Shown here: piece after piece, positions 9,122 to 17,346 of the stretch | Layout: each line of letters opens with the position of its first letter | How positions within the stretch are numbered: the first letter of the stretch is position 1 | Origin: Polyangia bacterium | GTDB taxonomy: Bacteria > Myxococcota_A > Polyangia > Nannocystales > Nannocystaceae | NCBI GenBank assembly: GCA_030430565.1 | Contig: JAUIKS010000036.1 | Span: 1-64,000 of the forward strand | Direction: 5' to 3' | DNA length: 64,000 bases | The notes under the pieces: model-generated | The model's database searches: none | What the model saw: only the letters and a program-made list of their open reading frames with translations | Told to the model about the DNA's origin: nothing | Translations under genes and position numbers: made by a program

Positions 9122-9151
9122 TTGACACGCTTCTCGCGAGGCCGCTATATG
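9122..9151 (+). promoter_or_regulatory. Sigma-70-like promoter of the contractile injection system operon
   Basis: A perfect -35 TTGACA at 9122-9127 and a -10-like TATATG at 9146-9151 are separated by 18 bp. The predicted transcript would start near 9158, giving a leader of about 80 nt before the ATG at 9237. It is the best promoter match in the 445-bp gap, and it points into the operon. Confidence 0.6.
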
Positions 9152-9199
9152 GGGTGCTGTAGGCGTGGGGCGACGAGTGTGCGCCGCGTGTTAGGTAGG

Positions 9200-9225
9200 C
9201 TCTGACGGCGCGCGCGCCGTCAGAG
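9200..9225 (+). promoter_or_regulatory. 26-bp perfect palindrome in the operon leader, overlapping the Shine-Dalgarno region
   Basis: CTCTGACGGCGCG and its exact reverse complement abut at 9212/9213. In RNA this gives an 11-bp stem with a CGCG loop, ending 11 nt before the ATG at 9237. The right arm's last bases (AGAG) run into the GAGGGGA ribosome-binding sequence, so the hairpin could hide it. It could instead be a DNA operator for a dimeric repressor. Confidence 0.55.
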
Positions 9226-9236
9226 GGGATCTCGAT

Positions 9237-9815
9237 ATGATCGGTGAGGCCCTCACATTCCTCAAGAACCACCTGAACGCGCAGCTGCGCGCGCAGGCGG
9301 GCGCGCTGCCGGGTGACTCGGACGAGGACAAGGTCGTGTTCATCGACGGGGACAAGACCGAGCCGATCACCTTTAAGCTCGGCGCCGTCACGCTCCTCCT
9401 CATCAACATCGAGGAGGAGAAGGTCATGCGTCAGGCCGACCCCTACCTGCGCGTCAGCGAGGACGGCGCGAGCTACCGCGGGCAGCCCGACATCCTCATG
9501 CACCTGTACGTGCTCTTCGTCGCGCGCTTCAAGCAGTACGACCACGGGCTCAGCTACCTCTCGCGGATCATTCAGCACTTCCAGACCAACCGCGTGCTCG
9601 ACCATCAGCGCGCGCCGGCCCTGAGCCCGCGCATCGAGCGGCTGATCATGGAGCTGCGGACGATGCCCTTCTCCGAGCAGAACGAGGTCTGGAACTCGCT
9701 GCGCACCACCTACCTCCCCTCCGTCCTCTACCGGGCCAAGATGCTCGCGTTCCGCGACAAGGACGTGATCCGGCTGCCGGTCGTGGACGCCGTCGACGCG
9801 GAGGTGAGCGCTTGA
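9237..9815 (+). CDS. eCIS tail terminator / Pvc16-type (DUF4255) protein
   Basis: 192 residues beginning MIGEALTFLKNHLN, with LGAVTLLLINIEEEKVMRQ and RGQPDILMHLYVLFVARF, the pattern of the DUF4255/Pvc16 N-terminal family. In Afp and PVC particles this protein caps the distal end of the tube and sheath after length is set. It is the first gene of the operon, directly after the promoter and palindrome, with GAGGGGA about 8 nt before the ATG. The Asp/Glu-rich loop DSDEDKVVFIDGDKTEP near 25-40 is an insert relative to what I remember of the family. The stop codon overlaps the TTG start of the next gene, suggesting coupled translation. Confidence 0.85.
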   Translation: MIGEALTFLKNHLNAQLRAQAGALPGDSDEDKVVFIDGDKTEPITFKLGAVTLLLINIEEEKVMRQADPYLRVSEDGASYRGQPDILMHLYVLFVARFKQYDHGLSYLSRIIQHFQTNRVLDHQRAPALSPRIERLIMELRTMPFSEQNEVWNSLRTTYLPSVLYRAKMLAFRDKDVIRLPVVDAVDAEVSA

Positions 9816-10690
9816 GGTATCGCGCGCTCTGTCGCGTCGCGCTCGCGCACGACTTCTACGCGAGCGGGCTGTGCGGCGCGCTCTCGCTGGAGCCGACGCC
9901 CGAGGGCGCGCGGCTGCTGCGAAACCAACGCCTCCGGCTCACGGCGCGTCCCGGCGTCGTCACGATCCTCGCGCAGCAAGACGCCCAGGGGAGCGCGCCG
10001 ATGATCCCGCTCGACCCGTCGCTCGTGCTCCCATTCCGGCTGCGCGTCGACGACCGCGGCTTCACGCGCTTCACCGACCTGACGGCCGTGCGCGCGCTCG
10101 CGGGCGCGCCGCGCTACAGCAACGTCGGCCTCGCCGCGGACGCGCGCGCGCTCGAGCTCTCCGTCGCGCCGCCGCGCTCGCGCGCGCTCGCGGAGCGCGG
10201 CGCCGACACCTTCGCCGAGGTCGAGCTGACGGGCTTCACCGCCGCCTGGCAGGCGGAGCCCCCGGAGTTCACGATCCGCTTCAGCGCGCTGCAGACCCGC
10301 TGGGTCTACTACCTCGTCACGGACATCGACCCGAGCCGCGGCGCGCTCGCGCTCGTCGACGTCGACAAGGGTCAGGGCGTCACGCCGCTCGTCTTCAGCG
10401 AGGCCGGCCCTGCGGACCCGCGCGACGAGCTCGCGGCCGAGCTCGCGGCGCGCTACCCCGGCGCGCGGACGGTCCGCTTCGTCTCCGACGCGCTCGTGCC
10501 CAGCCGCGCGCTGCCCCGTAGATGTCTCGAGATTCATCTCGACGGCGCGCCGCTGATGCGCGCCCTGCCGAACCCCTCACTCGGTAACGACTCGACGGTC
10601 GAGGTTACCGTGGACGCAAAACAGCAGCGCCAGCCGTCGCTGTTTCAAGTTGTCAAACACCTGACCCACTCGCTCGCACAGATCGGATAG
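9812..10690 (+). CDS. eCIS-associated protein of unknown function
   Basis: 292 residues, TTG start overlapping the upstream stop by 4 nt. I cannot assign a biochemical function. Segments such as LLRNQRLRLTARPGVVTIL, LPFRLRVDDRGFTRFTDL and RYSNVG recall a protein that sits beside DUF4255 and sheath genes in Bacteroidetes injection clusters. The predicted fold is beta-rich with no transmembrane helix or signal peptide. The conserved place between terminator and sheath suggests a structural or assembly role, which is inference. Confidence 0.6.
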   Translation: MRYRALCRVALAHDFYASGLCGALSLEPTPEGARLLRNQRLRLTARPGVVTILAQQDAQGSAPMIPLDPSLVLPFRLRVDDRGFTRFTDLTAVRALAGAPRYSNVGLAADARALELSVAPPRSRALAERGADTFAEVELTGFTAAWQAEPPEFTIRFSALQTRWVYYLVTDIDPSRGALALVDVDKGQGVTPLVFSEAGPADPRDELAAELAARYPGARTVRFVSDALVPSRALPRRCLEIHLDGAPLMRALPNPSLGNDSTVEVTVDAKQQRQPSLFQVVKHLTHSLAQIG

Positions 10691-10698
10691 AGACGGAC

Positions 10699-12369
10699 AT
10701 GCCCACATACAGGACCCCAGGCGTTTACGTGGAAGAAATCTCGACGCTGCCGCCCTCAGTCGCGGAGGTGTCGACGGCGATCCCGGCGTTCCTCGGCTAT
10801 ACGCAGAGGGGCTCGGGCGTCGCGCGAATCAGCACGCTGCTCGAATTCGAGAAGCTCTTCGGCGGACCCAACCCCAGCGAGTTCACGGTCACGACCAGGC
10901 CGGAGAACGACAGCGACCCGAGCGGACCCCGCGTCGTCAAGTCGATCACGCGCAAGGCGGACGGGCCGGAGTACCTGCTGCACCACGCGGTCAGCCTGTA
11001 CTTCAAGAACGGCGGCGGCAGCTGCTACATCGCCTCGGTCGGGCACTACGGCAAGACGCCGACGGCCGGCGACTTCACGGCGGGCCTCGACGCGATCGCG
11101 AAGGAGGACGAGCCGACCCTCATCGTGCTCGGCGACGCGGTCAACCTGAAGGCCGACGACTACAACGCGGTCTGTCAGGCCGCGCTCGCGCAGTGCGCCA
11201 AGCTCGGTGATCGCTTCGCGATCCTCGACGTCAAAGACGGCGACGTCGGGGCGTTCCGCAGCGGCGTGGGCGCCAACAACCTGATGTACGGCGCCGCGTA
11301 CCACCCGTACCTGCAGACCACGCTGACGCAGGCCTACGACGAGGGCGGCGTCAAGATCGTCGCCGAGGGCGCGGGCTCTGGCGGCACGGACGGCGCGTGG
11401 GCGCGCTCGCTGGGCGACAACGGCGTGAACGTCAGCTTCTCCGGCGCCGCCGGTGCCGACCCGACCGTCGCGGTCGTCGAGGGCGACAGCCAGGCGTCGC
11501 TCAGCTTCGCGGTCAACGGCCGCGGCCTGACGATCACCAACACCAACGGCCGCACGGGCGCCGAGATCGCGTCGGGCTGGGACACCTGGAAGGCCGGGAA
11601 CTCGACGGGCGGCTTCGAGCTCGCGCAGGCGGGCGACGGCAGCGGCGCGGTGGCGGGCGGCGGCGCGCTCGCGGTCACGGTCGCGCCGACGGTGGCCAAG
11701 GACGTCACGCTCGCGGACATCAAGGGCGGCGACAACCCCGAGACGCGGCTCTACAGCGAGATCCAGACGGCGCTCGCCGGGCAGCGCGTGATCCTGCCGC
11801 CGAGCGCCGCGGTCGCCGGCGTCTACGCGCAGGTCGACGGCACGCGCGGCGTCTGGAAGGCGCCCGCGAACGTCGGCGTCTCCTCGGTCGTCGGCCCCGT
11901 CGTCCGCATCACCCACGACGAGCAGGAGGGCCTCAACGTCGACGCCAACGCCGGCAAGTCGATCAACGCGATCCGGGCGTTCTCCGGCAAGGGCACGCTG
12001 ATCTGGGGCGCGCGCACGCTCGCGGGTAACGACAACGAGTGGCGCTACGTGCCGGTGCGTCGCCTGTTCATCACGGTCGAGGAGTCGATCCAGAAGGCGA
12101 CCTCCTTCGCGGTCTTCGAGCCCAACGACTCGACGACCTGGCTCAAGCTCAAGGGCATGATCGAGAGCTACCTCTACAGCCTGTGGGAGCAGGGCGCGCT
12201 CGCGGGCTCGAGCCCCGACGCGGCCTACTTCGTCAACGTCGGCCTCGGGCAGACGATGACCGCGCAGGACGTGCTCGAGGGGCGCATGATCATCAAGATC
12301 GGCCTCGCCGCGGTTCGCCCCGCCGAGTTCATCATTCTCCAGTTCACCCACAAGCTTCAGGAAGCCTAG
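10699..12369 (+). CDS. Contractile sheath protein
   Basis: 556 residues. The N-terminus TYRTPGVYVEEISTLPP is the hallmark of phage/eCIS tail sheath proteins (Afp2-4/Pvc2-4), which stack around the tube and contract to drive it out. The C-terminal domain (about 410-556), with RLFITVEESI, FEPNDSTTW and VGLGQTMTAQDVLEGRMIIKIG, carries the conserved sheath core. A Gly/Thr-rich central stretch (about 215-370) is the surface-exposed variable domain. This is the only sheath gene, unlike Afp with three. It lies 8 nt after the upstream stop and 46 nt before the tube gene. Confidence 0.95.
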   Translation: MPTYRTPGVYVEEISTLPPSVAEVSTAIPAFLGYTQRGSGVARISTLLEFEKLFGGPNPSEFTVTTRPENDSDPSGPRVVKSITRKADGPEYLLHHAVSLYFKNGGGSCYIASVGHYGKTPTAGDFTAGLDAIAKEDEPTLIVLGDAVNLKADDYNAVCQAALAQCAKLGDRFAILDVKDGDVGAFRSGVGANNLMYGAAYHPYLQTTLTQAYDEGGVKIVAEGAGSGGTDGAWARSLGDNGVNVSFSGAAGADPTVAVVEGDSQASLSFAVNGRGLTITNTNGRTGAEIASGWDTWKAGNSTGGFELAQAGDGSGAVAGGGALAVTVAPTVAKDVTLADIKGGDNPETRLYSEIQTALAGQRVILPPSAAVAGVYAQVDGTRGVWKAPANVGVSSVVGPVVRITHDEQEGLNVDANAGKSINAIRAFSGKGTLIWGARTLAGNDNEWRYVPVRRLFITVEESIQKATSFAVFEPNDSTTWLKLKGMIESYLYSLWEQGALAGSSPDAAYFVNVGLGQTMTAQDVLEGRMIIKIGLAAVRPAEFIILQFTHKLQEA

Positions 12370-12415
12370 TTCGAGTCTTCGAACCTGACCTCAAGAGCAC
12401 ACAGGAGCGTAAGAC

Positions 12416-12898
12416 ATGGCACTCTCATCCTCTGAAATCAAGACCGCCTACCCGCTGCCCGTATACAACTTCCGGGTCGAGATCGCGGGCGTCGCCGTCG
12501 CCTTCTCCGAGGTCTCGGGCCTCAGCATCTCGCTGGAGTCGACGACCTACAAAGAGAGCCCGACCGCCGCCGGCAAGGTGGGCCCGACGGTCATGTACAT
12601 GCCCTCGCAGCGCTCGGCGGTGAACGTGACCCTCAAGAAGGGCCTCGTGCGCACGCACAGCCTGGCGACGCTGTACGCCTGGATCTCCTCGACGCGGATC
12701 AACCAGGTCGACAAGAAGGACATCTACGTGCGCCTCATGAACGAGGAGGGCGCGGCGGTGATCTCGTGGAAGGTCGCCAACGCCTTCCCGACCAAGCTCG
12801 ACGTCCCCAGCTTCGACGCGAACTCCAACGAGGTCGCGATCGAGAGCATGGAGCTGATGGCGGACTTCGTGACGGTCGAGGAGGCCAAGGGCGCCTGA
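12416..12898 (+). CDS. Inner tube protein 1 (gp19/Afp1-like)
   Basis: 160 residues of the T4 gp19 / Hcp-like tube family: YPLPVYNFRVEIAGVAVAF followed by SEVSGLSISLE and a C-terminal half ending in MELMADFVTVEE. Hexameric rings stack to form the rigid tube that carries payload and is pushed through the target membrane. An AGGAG-type site (acaggagcgtaag) stands about 9 nt before the ATG. Being directly downstream of the sheath gene, it is the likeliest major tube subunit. Confidence 0.93.
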   Translation: MALSSSEIKTAYPLPVYNFRVEIAGVAVAFSEVSGLSISLESTTYKESPTAAGKVGPTVMYMPSQRSAVNVTLKKGLVRTHSLATLYAWISSTRINQVDKKDIYVRLMNEEGAAVISWKVANAFPTKLDVPSFDANSNEVAIESMELMADFVTVEEAKGA

Positions 12899-12953
12899 GC
12901 CCGACCGCTCGCTCGACGCCTAGCCTAGATCCTGAAGGAGACGTGACGACGAG

Positions 12954-13418
12954 GTGACCGACACCCCGAACACGCCGGCCGCCCCCGCGCCGCTGGAGAC
13001 CGCAGCCTACCCGCTGATGGCCTACAACTACCGCGTCGACGTCGCGGGCGTGACGATGGCGTTCTCGGAGGTCTCGGGGCTCAAGCGGCACTTCGACCAC
13101 GTCACCTACCGGCACGGCTTCAGCTACCTGCAGGGCGAGCAGATCTCGAAGTACTACATCGACAAGTACGAGCCCGTCACGATGAAGCGAGGGACGGTCA
13201 AAGGATTGACCGGCCTCGTCAACTGGCTCGAGTCAGACTCGCCGAAGGCCGTCGAGATCCGGCTGTGCGACGCGCAGGGCGCCGCCGCGGTGACCTGGAA
13301 GATCGCGAAGGCGCTGCCGGTCAAGCTCGACGCGCCGACCTTCGACGCGAGCACGAACGAGGTCGCGATCGTGAGCCTAGAACTCATGGCGGCCGGGATC
13401 ACGATCACGCACCACTGA
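12954..13418 (+). CDS. Inner tube protein 2 (gp19-like paralogue)
   Basis: 154 residues, GTG start after GAAGGAGACG. It is a clear paralogue of the preceding protein: AYNYRVDVAGVTMAFSEVSG matches its N-terminus, and ALPVKLDAPTFDASTNEVAI matches AFPTKLDVPSFDANSNEVAI. In Afp and PVC a second tube-type protein forms the first ring on the baseplate, and this one or the next gene probably has that role. Confidence 0.9.
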   Translation: MTDTPNTPAAPAPLETAAYPLMAYNYRVDVAGVTMAFSEVSGLKRHFDHVTYRHGFSYLQGEQISKYYIDKYEPVTMKRGTVKGLTGLVNWLESDSPKAVEIRLCDAQGAAAVTWKIAKALPVKLDAPTFDASTNEVAIVSLELMAAGITITHH

Positions 13419-13434
13419 CGGGGGGACTTCGGCG

Positions 13435-13887
13435 TTGCTCTACAACGATCTCGTCTTGGGCTTCCGCTTCGGCGTGTTCTTCTTCGCCGGCGGGCTGATC
13501 CCGAACCCGCTCGACATTCGCTTCCAGAAGGTCTCGGGCCTGCGCGGCACGGTGAAGACCCGGGAGCTCAACGAGGGCGGGCAGAACCTCTACACCCACA
13601 AGCTGCCCGAGCGGATCAGCTACGAGAACCTCGTGCTCGAGCGCGGGATGGTCGTCGGCTCGCCGCTCAACATCGAATTCAACGTCGCGCTGACGACCTT
13701 CAAGTTCGCGCCGTCGAACGTGCTCGTCACGGTCCTCAGCGAGAGCTCGGTCCCGCTCGGCGCGTGGCTCTTCATCAAGGCCTACCCGGTCCGCTGGTCG
13801 ACCTCCGACCTCGACGCGAGCCAGTCCAGCGTCGTCATCGACACCATGGAGCTCGCCTACACGCGCATGCAGATCCTGAGGATCTGA
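13435..13887 (+). CDS. Inner tube protein 3 / tube initiator (Afp5-like)
   Basis: 150 residues beginning LYNDLVLGFRFGVFF from a TTG codon, preceded by GGGGGGAC. It belongs to the same gp19-like fold (IRFQKVSGLRGTVKTREL, VIDTMELAYTRM) but differs from tubes 1 and 2 in the missing N-terminal extension and a longer hydrophobic first strand. By gene order it is the best candidate for the adapter ring between tube and spike hub. The start codon is the weakest point: no ATG or GTG lies close by in frame. Confidence 0.87.
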   Translation: MLYNDLVLGFRFGVFFFAGGLIPNPLDIRFQKVSGLRGTVKTRELNEGGQNLYTHKLPERISYENLVLERGMVVGSPLNIEFNVALTTFKFAPSNVLVTVLSESSVPLGAWLFIKAYPVRWSTSDLDASQSSVVIDTMELAYTRMQILRI

Positions 13888-13900
13888 GCACTGACACGCC

Positions 13901-14089
13901 ATGCCCGTCGAGATCAAAGAGCTGATTATCCGCGCCAACGTCGAGCGCCGCCCGGTGGGGCCTGGCGCGGGCGAGCGCGAGCCCGGCGAGGGGCGCGGCC
14001 CGGCGGCCGCGCCGATCAACACCGACGACATCGTGCGCGAGTGCGTCCGGCAGGTGATGAAGATCCTCGAGCGACGAGGGGAGCGATAG
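13901..14089 (+). CDS. DUF5908 family small protein
   Basis: 62 residues beginning MPVEIKELIIRANVE and ending IVRECVRQVMKILERR, which fits the small DUF5908 family found between tube and LysM genes of eCIS loci. The middle is Gly/Pro/Glu-rich and probably disordered. The C-terminal helix could be an adaptor that binds a baseplate partner; function is unproven. It lies 13 nt after the tube gene and 3 nt before the LysM gene, clearly in the operon. Confidence 0.85.
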   Translation: MPVEIKELIIRANVERRPVGPGAGEREPGEGRGPAAAPINTDDIVRECVRQVMKILERRGER

Positions 14090-14092
14090 CGC

Positions 14093-14812
14093 GTGGGCCT
14101 GCTCAGCCGCTTCAAGCTGCAGAAGCTCAAGATCCGGATCTACTCGGATCGGGCGCGCTCGTCGTTCCCCAAGACCTTCACGGTCATGTTCAACCCCGAG
14201 TCGCTCTCGACCTCGCACGAGAACGTCTTCGAGGACGGCGAGGGCATCAACAGCAGCTCGAGCGAGGCGCGCTACTCGCTCTCGCGCGCCGAGGTGGTCC
14301 GCCTCAAGCTGATCATGGACGGCACCGGGGTCGACAAGTTCGGCCTCGAGAAGATCTTCAGCCCGACGGTGAGCGTCACCGAGCAGGTCCAGGACTTCCT
14401 CAAGGCCTGCGTCGAGATGGACGGCAAGATCCATCAGCCGAAGTTCCTGCGGATCCAGTGGGGCGACGGCGAGCTGATGCAGTTCGACTGCCGGCTCAAG
14501 TCGGTCAACATCAACTACGTCTCCTTCGACCGCTCCGGCGCGCCGCTGCGCGCCGAGCTCGACGCGAGCTTCGTCGAGGACGTCGCGCGCAAGAAGCGGC
14601 TCTCGAAGGTCGGCAAGTCGTCGCCGGACCTGAGCCACTCGCGGATCGTCCGCAGCGGCGACACGCTCCCGCTGCTGTGCAAGGAGATCTACGGCTCCTC
14701 GGAGCATTACCTCCGAGTCGCGCGCGTCAACCAGCTCGACCACTTCCGTGACCTCGAGCCCGGGATGGAGATCGTGTTCCCGCCCATCGTGAAGGGCGGG
14801 ATCAAGCGATGA
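14093..14812 (+). CDS. LysM-domain baseplate/tube-initiation protein (Afp7/Pvc7-like)
   Basis: 239 residues, GTG start. The first ~170 residues carry FTVMFNPESLSTSHEN, typical of the eCIS/phage tube-initiator LysM proteins. A LysM-type segment follows at about 182-232 (IVRSGDTLPLLCKEIYG ... VNQLDHFRDLEPGMEIVFPP). The protein should sit between the spike hub and the tube. The stop overlaps the start of the VgrG-like gene (ATGA), so translation is probably coupled. Confidence 0.9.
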   Translation: MGLLSRFKLQKLKIRIYSDRARSSFPKTFTVMFNPESLSTSHENVFEDGEGINSSSSEARYSLSRAEVVRLKLIMDGTGVDKFGLEKIFSPTVSVTEQVQDFLKACVEMDGKIHQPKFLRIQWGDGELMQFDCRLKSVNINYVSFDRSGAPLRAELDASFVEDVARKKRLSKVGKSSPDLSHSRIVRSGDTLPLLCKEIYGSSEHYLRVARVNQLDHFRDLEPGMEIVFPPIVKGGIKR

Positions 14813-16443
14813 GCGCCGTCATCCTCACGCTGAAGGCGGCCTCGGGGGACGTCTCGTACACCTACGAGGTGCTCTCGGCCGACATCACGCGCGAGGTCAA
14901 CCGCATCCCCTACGCGCGCGTGCAGCTGCTCGACGGGAGCCTCGAGGACCAGACCTTCCCCGCCAGCGACGCCGCGGACTTCGAGCCGGGCGCGAAGATC
15001 ACGATCTCCGCCGGCTACGAGGGGGGCGCCGACGAGACGCTCTTTGAGGGCGTGGTGGTGCGCCAGACGATCGAGGCGACGCGCGAGCGCTCGCTGCTGA
15101 CGATCGAGGCCAAGGACGCGGTCGTCAAGCTCACGCACGGGCGCAAGAGCGCGGTGTTCCTCAAGCAGTCCGACGACGCGGTGATCGGCAAGCTGCTCGC
15201 GAGCGCCAAGGGCACGATCGCGGCGACCGACGTCGTGCACAAGGAGCTGGTGCAGTACAACGCGACGGACTGGGACTTCATCCTCGCGCGGGCCGAGGCC
15301 AACGGGCTGCTGCTCGCGGTCGAGGACGGCAAGGTCTCGGCGCAGAAGCTCTCGGCGCTCAGCGGCGCGGCGCACTCGCTCGAGTACGGCATCGACGAGG
15401 TCTATGACCTCGAGCTCTCGCTGGACGGCGAGCGGCAGTTCGGCGAGCTGGAGAGCGTCGGCTGGGACATCAAGAAGCAGAAGCCGACCGCGCCGGCGTC
15501 CGCCAAGGACCTGAAGCTAGGGCCGACGGAGACGAAGCCCGCGACCGTCGGCAAGAAGCTCGGCTTCGCCGCCGCGACGCTGACCAGCCCGGCGCCGCTC
15601 GACCCCAAGGAGCTGACGGCGTGGGCCAGCGGGCGCCTGCAGCGGCGCCGCATGTCGATGCTCCGCGGGCGCGTCTCGACCCGCGGCGACGGCAGCCTCA
15701 AGCTGCTCGACTCCCTCGAGCTGACCGGGGTCGGCGCGCGATTCACCGGGGAGTCGCCGATCACCGGGATCCGGCACAGGGTGGACAAGCACGTCGGCTG
15801 GCGCACCGACCTGCAGCTCGGCCTCGGGCCCGAGCTCTTCGCGAGCGACCCCAACATGTCCGCGCCGCCAGCCGACGGCCTGCTCCCGGCGGTCGCGGGG
15901 CTCCAGATCGGGATCGTCGACGCGTTCAAGGCCGATCCCGACAAGCAGCTGCGCGCGCGCGTCATCCTGCCGTCGATCGACCCCAAGAAGGGCTCGGTCT
16001 GGGCGCGGGTCGCCACGCCCGACGCGGGCAAGAACCGCGGCTACGTGTTCCGGCCGATGAAGGGCGACGAGGTGATCGTCGGCTTCGTCAACGACGATCC
16101 GCGCCAGGCCGTGATCCTCGGCTCGCTGTTCAGCTCGACCAACACGGTCCCCGCGGACATCGGCGAGCCGAACGCGGACAACGACGCCAAGGGCATCGTC
16201 ACGGCCAAGGGCACGACGCTCGGCTTCTTCGACGGCGACAAGGCCGCGGCCTTCATCACGACGCCGAACAAGAACACGCTGCTGATCGACGACAGCGACG
16301 ACTCGATCGTCATCAGCGACGCCAACGGCAATTCGATCAAGATGGACGCCAAGGGCATCACGATCAAGAGCGCCAAGGACCTCACGCTCGACGGCGCCAG
16401 CGGCAACGTCACGATCTCGGGCAAGAAGGTGGACTGCAAATGA
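14809..16443 (+). CDS. VgrG/gp5-gp27-like spike protein (Afp8/Pvc8-like)
   Basis: 544 residues. The N-terminal ~340 residues form the gp27-like hub. An OB-fold gp5-type domain follows at about 365-445 (RARVILPSIDPKKGSVWARV, GDEVIVGFVNDDPRQAVILGSLF). The C-terminal ~85 residues are a repetitive beta-prism (DDSIVISDANGNSIKMDAKG, ITIKSAKDLTLDG). No lysozyme domain is present. As a trimer it forms the central spike under the tube. The ATGA overlaps at both ends fit a compact baseplate block. Confidence 0.93.
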   Translation: MSAVILTLKAASGDVSYTYEVLSADITREVNRIPYARVQLLDGSLEDQTFPASDAADFEPGAKITISAGYEGGADETLFEGVVVRQTIEATRERSLLTIEAKDAVVKLTHGRKSAVFLKQSDDAVIGKLLASAKGTIAATDVVHKELVQYNATDWDFILARAEANGLLLAVEDGKVSAQKLSALSGAAHSLEYGIDEVYDLELSLDGERQFGELESVGWDIKKQKPTAPASAKDLKLGPTETKPATVGKKLGFAAATLTSPAPLDPKELTAWASGRLQRRRMSMLRGRVSTRGDGSLKLLDSLELTGVGARFTGESPITGIRHRVDKHVGWRTDLQLGLGPELFASDPNMSAPPADGLLPAVAGLQIGIVDAFKADPDKQLRARVILPSIDPKKGSVWARVATPDAGKNRGYVFRPMKGDEVIVGFVNDDPRQAVILGSLFSSTNTVPADIGEPNADNDAKGIVTAKGTTLGFFDGDKAAAFITTPNKNTLLIDDSDDSIVISDANGNSIKMDAKGITIKSAKDLTLDGASGNVTISGKKVDCK

Positions 16444-16880
16444 GCGCGCGCAGGAGCAAGAAGCCGACGCGGCCCCGCGCCTTCCTGGGCACCGGCTGGT
16501 CGTTCCCGCCGCGCTTTCGCGCGCGCGGCCGCGAGGTCGAGCTGGTCTCGGGCGTCGAGGACATCCACGAGAGCCTGCAGATCCTGCTCGCGACCGCGCC
16601 GCTCGAGCGCGTGATGCAGGAGAGCTACGGCTGCGACCTCAAGGCCGTGCAGTTCGAAGAGATCGATCAAGACCTCGTCAACCGCATCACCGCGCTGATC
16701 TCCGACGCGATCCTCTACCACGAGCCGCGGATTCGCCTCGAGCGCCTCGACGTCGACGAGAGCGAGTCGCGGCAGGGCGTCTTGATGCTGCGCCTCGACT
16801 ACACGATCCAGAGCACCAACACCCGCTACAACATGGTCTACCCCTTCTACCTCAACGAGGCGACGACGCCGGGCGCGTGA
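16440..16880 (+). CDS. gp25-like baseplate wedge protein (Afp9/Pvc9-like)
   Basis: 146 residues from the ATG at 16440, which overlaps the upstream TGA by 4 nt; a longer in-frame extension to 15621 would lie over the VgrG gene and is rejected. The segments FLGTGWSFPPRF, DIHESLQILLATAPLERVMQ, YGCDLKAV and DAILYHEPRI are typical of the GPW/gp25 family. In T4 and eCIS, gp25 links wedge and sheath and nucleates sheath assembly. Confidence 0.93.
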   Translation: MSARRSKKPTRPRAFLGTGWSFPPRFRARGREVELVSGVEDIHESLQILLATAPLERVMQESYGCDLKAVQFEEIDQDLVNRITALISDAILYHEPRIRLERLDVDESESRQGVLMLRLDYTIQSTNTRYNMVYPFYLNEATTPGA

Positions 16881-16899
16881 GCGCCGGGGAGCAGCGCGG

Positions 16900-17337
16900 A
16901 TGCCGGACGTCATCGTGCGAGACGGGGACGTGATCAAGTGGCAGCCGAAGTTCGGCGACGCCATCATCGTCGCGATCCCGGGCAAGATCGCGGGCACCGG
17001 CAAGCTCACGGTCGGCGGCAAGAAGGCCTGCGTCGAGGGCGACGAGGCCGACGTGACGACCGGGCCGTGCCTCTACGTCACCCAGCAGTACATCATCCCC
17101 GGCTCGGGCGAGTACACGATCAAGGAGCTCGCGGGCGACCAGGTGGCGTCGAAGACCAGCTCCGAGGGGACGCCGGTGCTGCTCAAGGGCAAGAAGTTCA
17201 AGGCCGAGTTCACCGTCAAGAGCCCGGCGAAGGAGCCGCCGAAGGCGCCCGGCGAGCCGCCGAAGCCCGACACGACCAAGGCCTACGAGGGCGAGGGCGA
17301 GTTCGTGTGCACGGGGACGAAATTTAAGGGGACCTGA
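16900..17337 (+). CDS. PAAR-like spike-tip protein (Afp10-like, tentative)
   Basis: 145 residues, placed between gp25 and the big baseplate gene exactly where PAAR-like tip genes occur in eCIS clusters. The beta-rich first 75 residues (GKITVGG-like GKLTVGGKKACVEGDEADV, then YIIPGSGEYTIKEL) are compatible with a small conical tip fold. The last 70 residues have a Pro/Lys-rich spacer (PAKEPPKAPGEPPKPD) and a short beta tail. The classical Pro-Ala-Ala-Arg motif is absent, so the call leans on position and length. Confidence 0.65.
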   Translation: MPDVIVRDGDVIKWQPKFGDAIIVAIPGKIAGTGKLTVGGKKACVEGDEADVTTGPCLYVTQQYIIPGSGEYTIKELAGDQVASKTSSEGTPVLLKGKKFKAEFTVKSPAKEPPKAPGEPPKPDTTKAYEGEGEFVCTGTKFKGT

Positions 17338-17346
17338 GCCGGAGCG

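Noticed and set aside
8611..9605. Minus-strand open frames crossing the eCIS control region.
   Set aside because: They run across the MglA-like gene, the promoter region and the Pvc16-type gene in antisense, and have no family features.
15621..16439. A long N-terminal extension of the gp25-like protein.
   Set aside because: It would overlap the VgrG-like gene over its whole C-terminal half; the family N-terminus fits the ATG at 16440.
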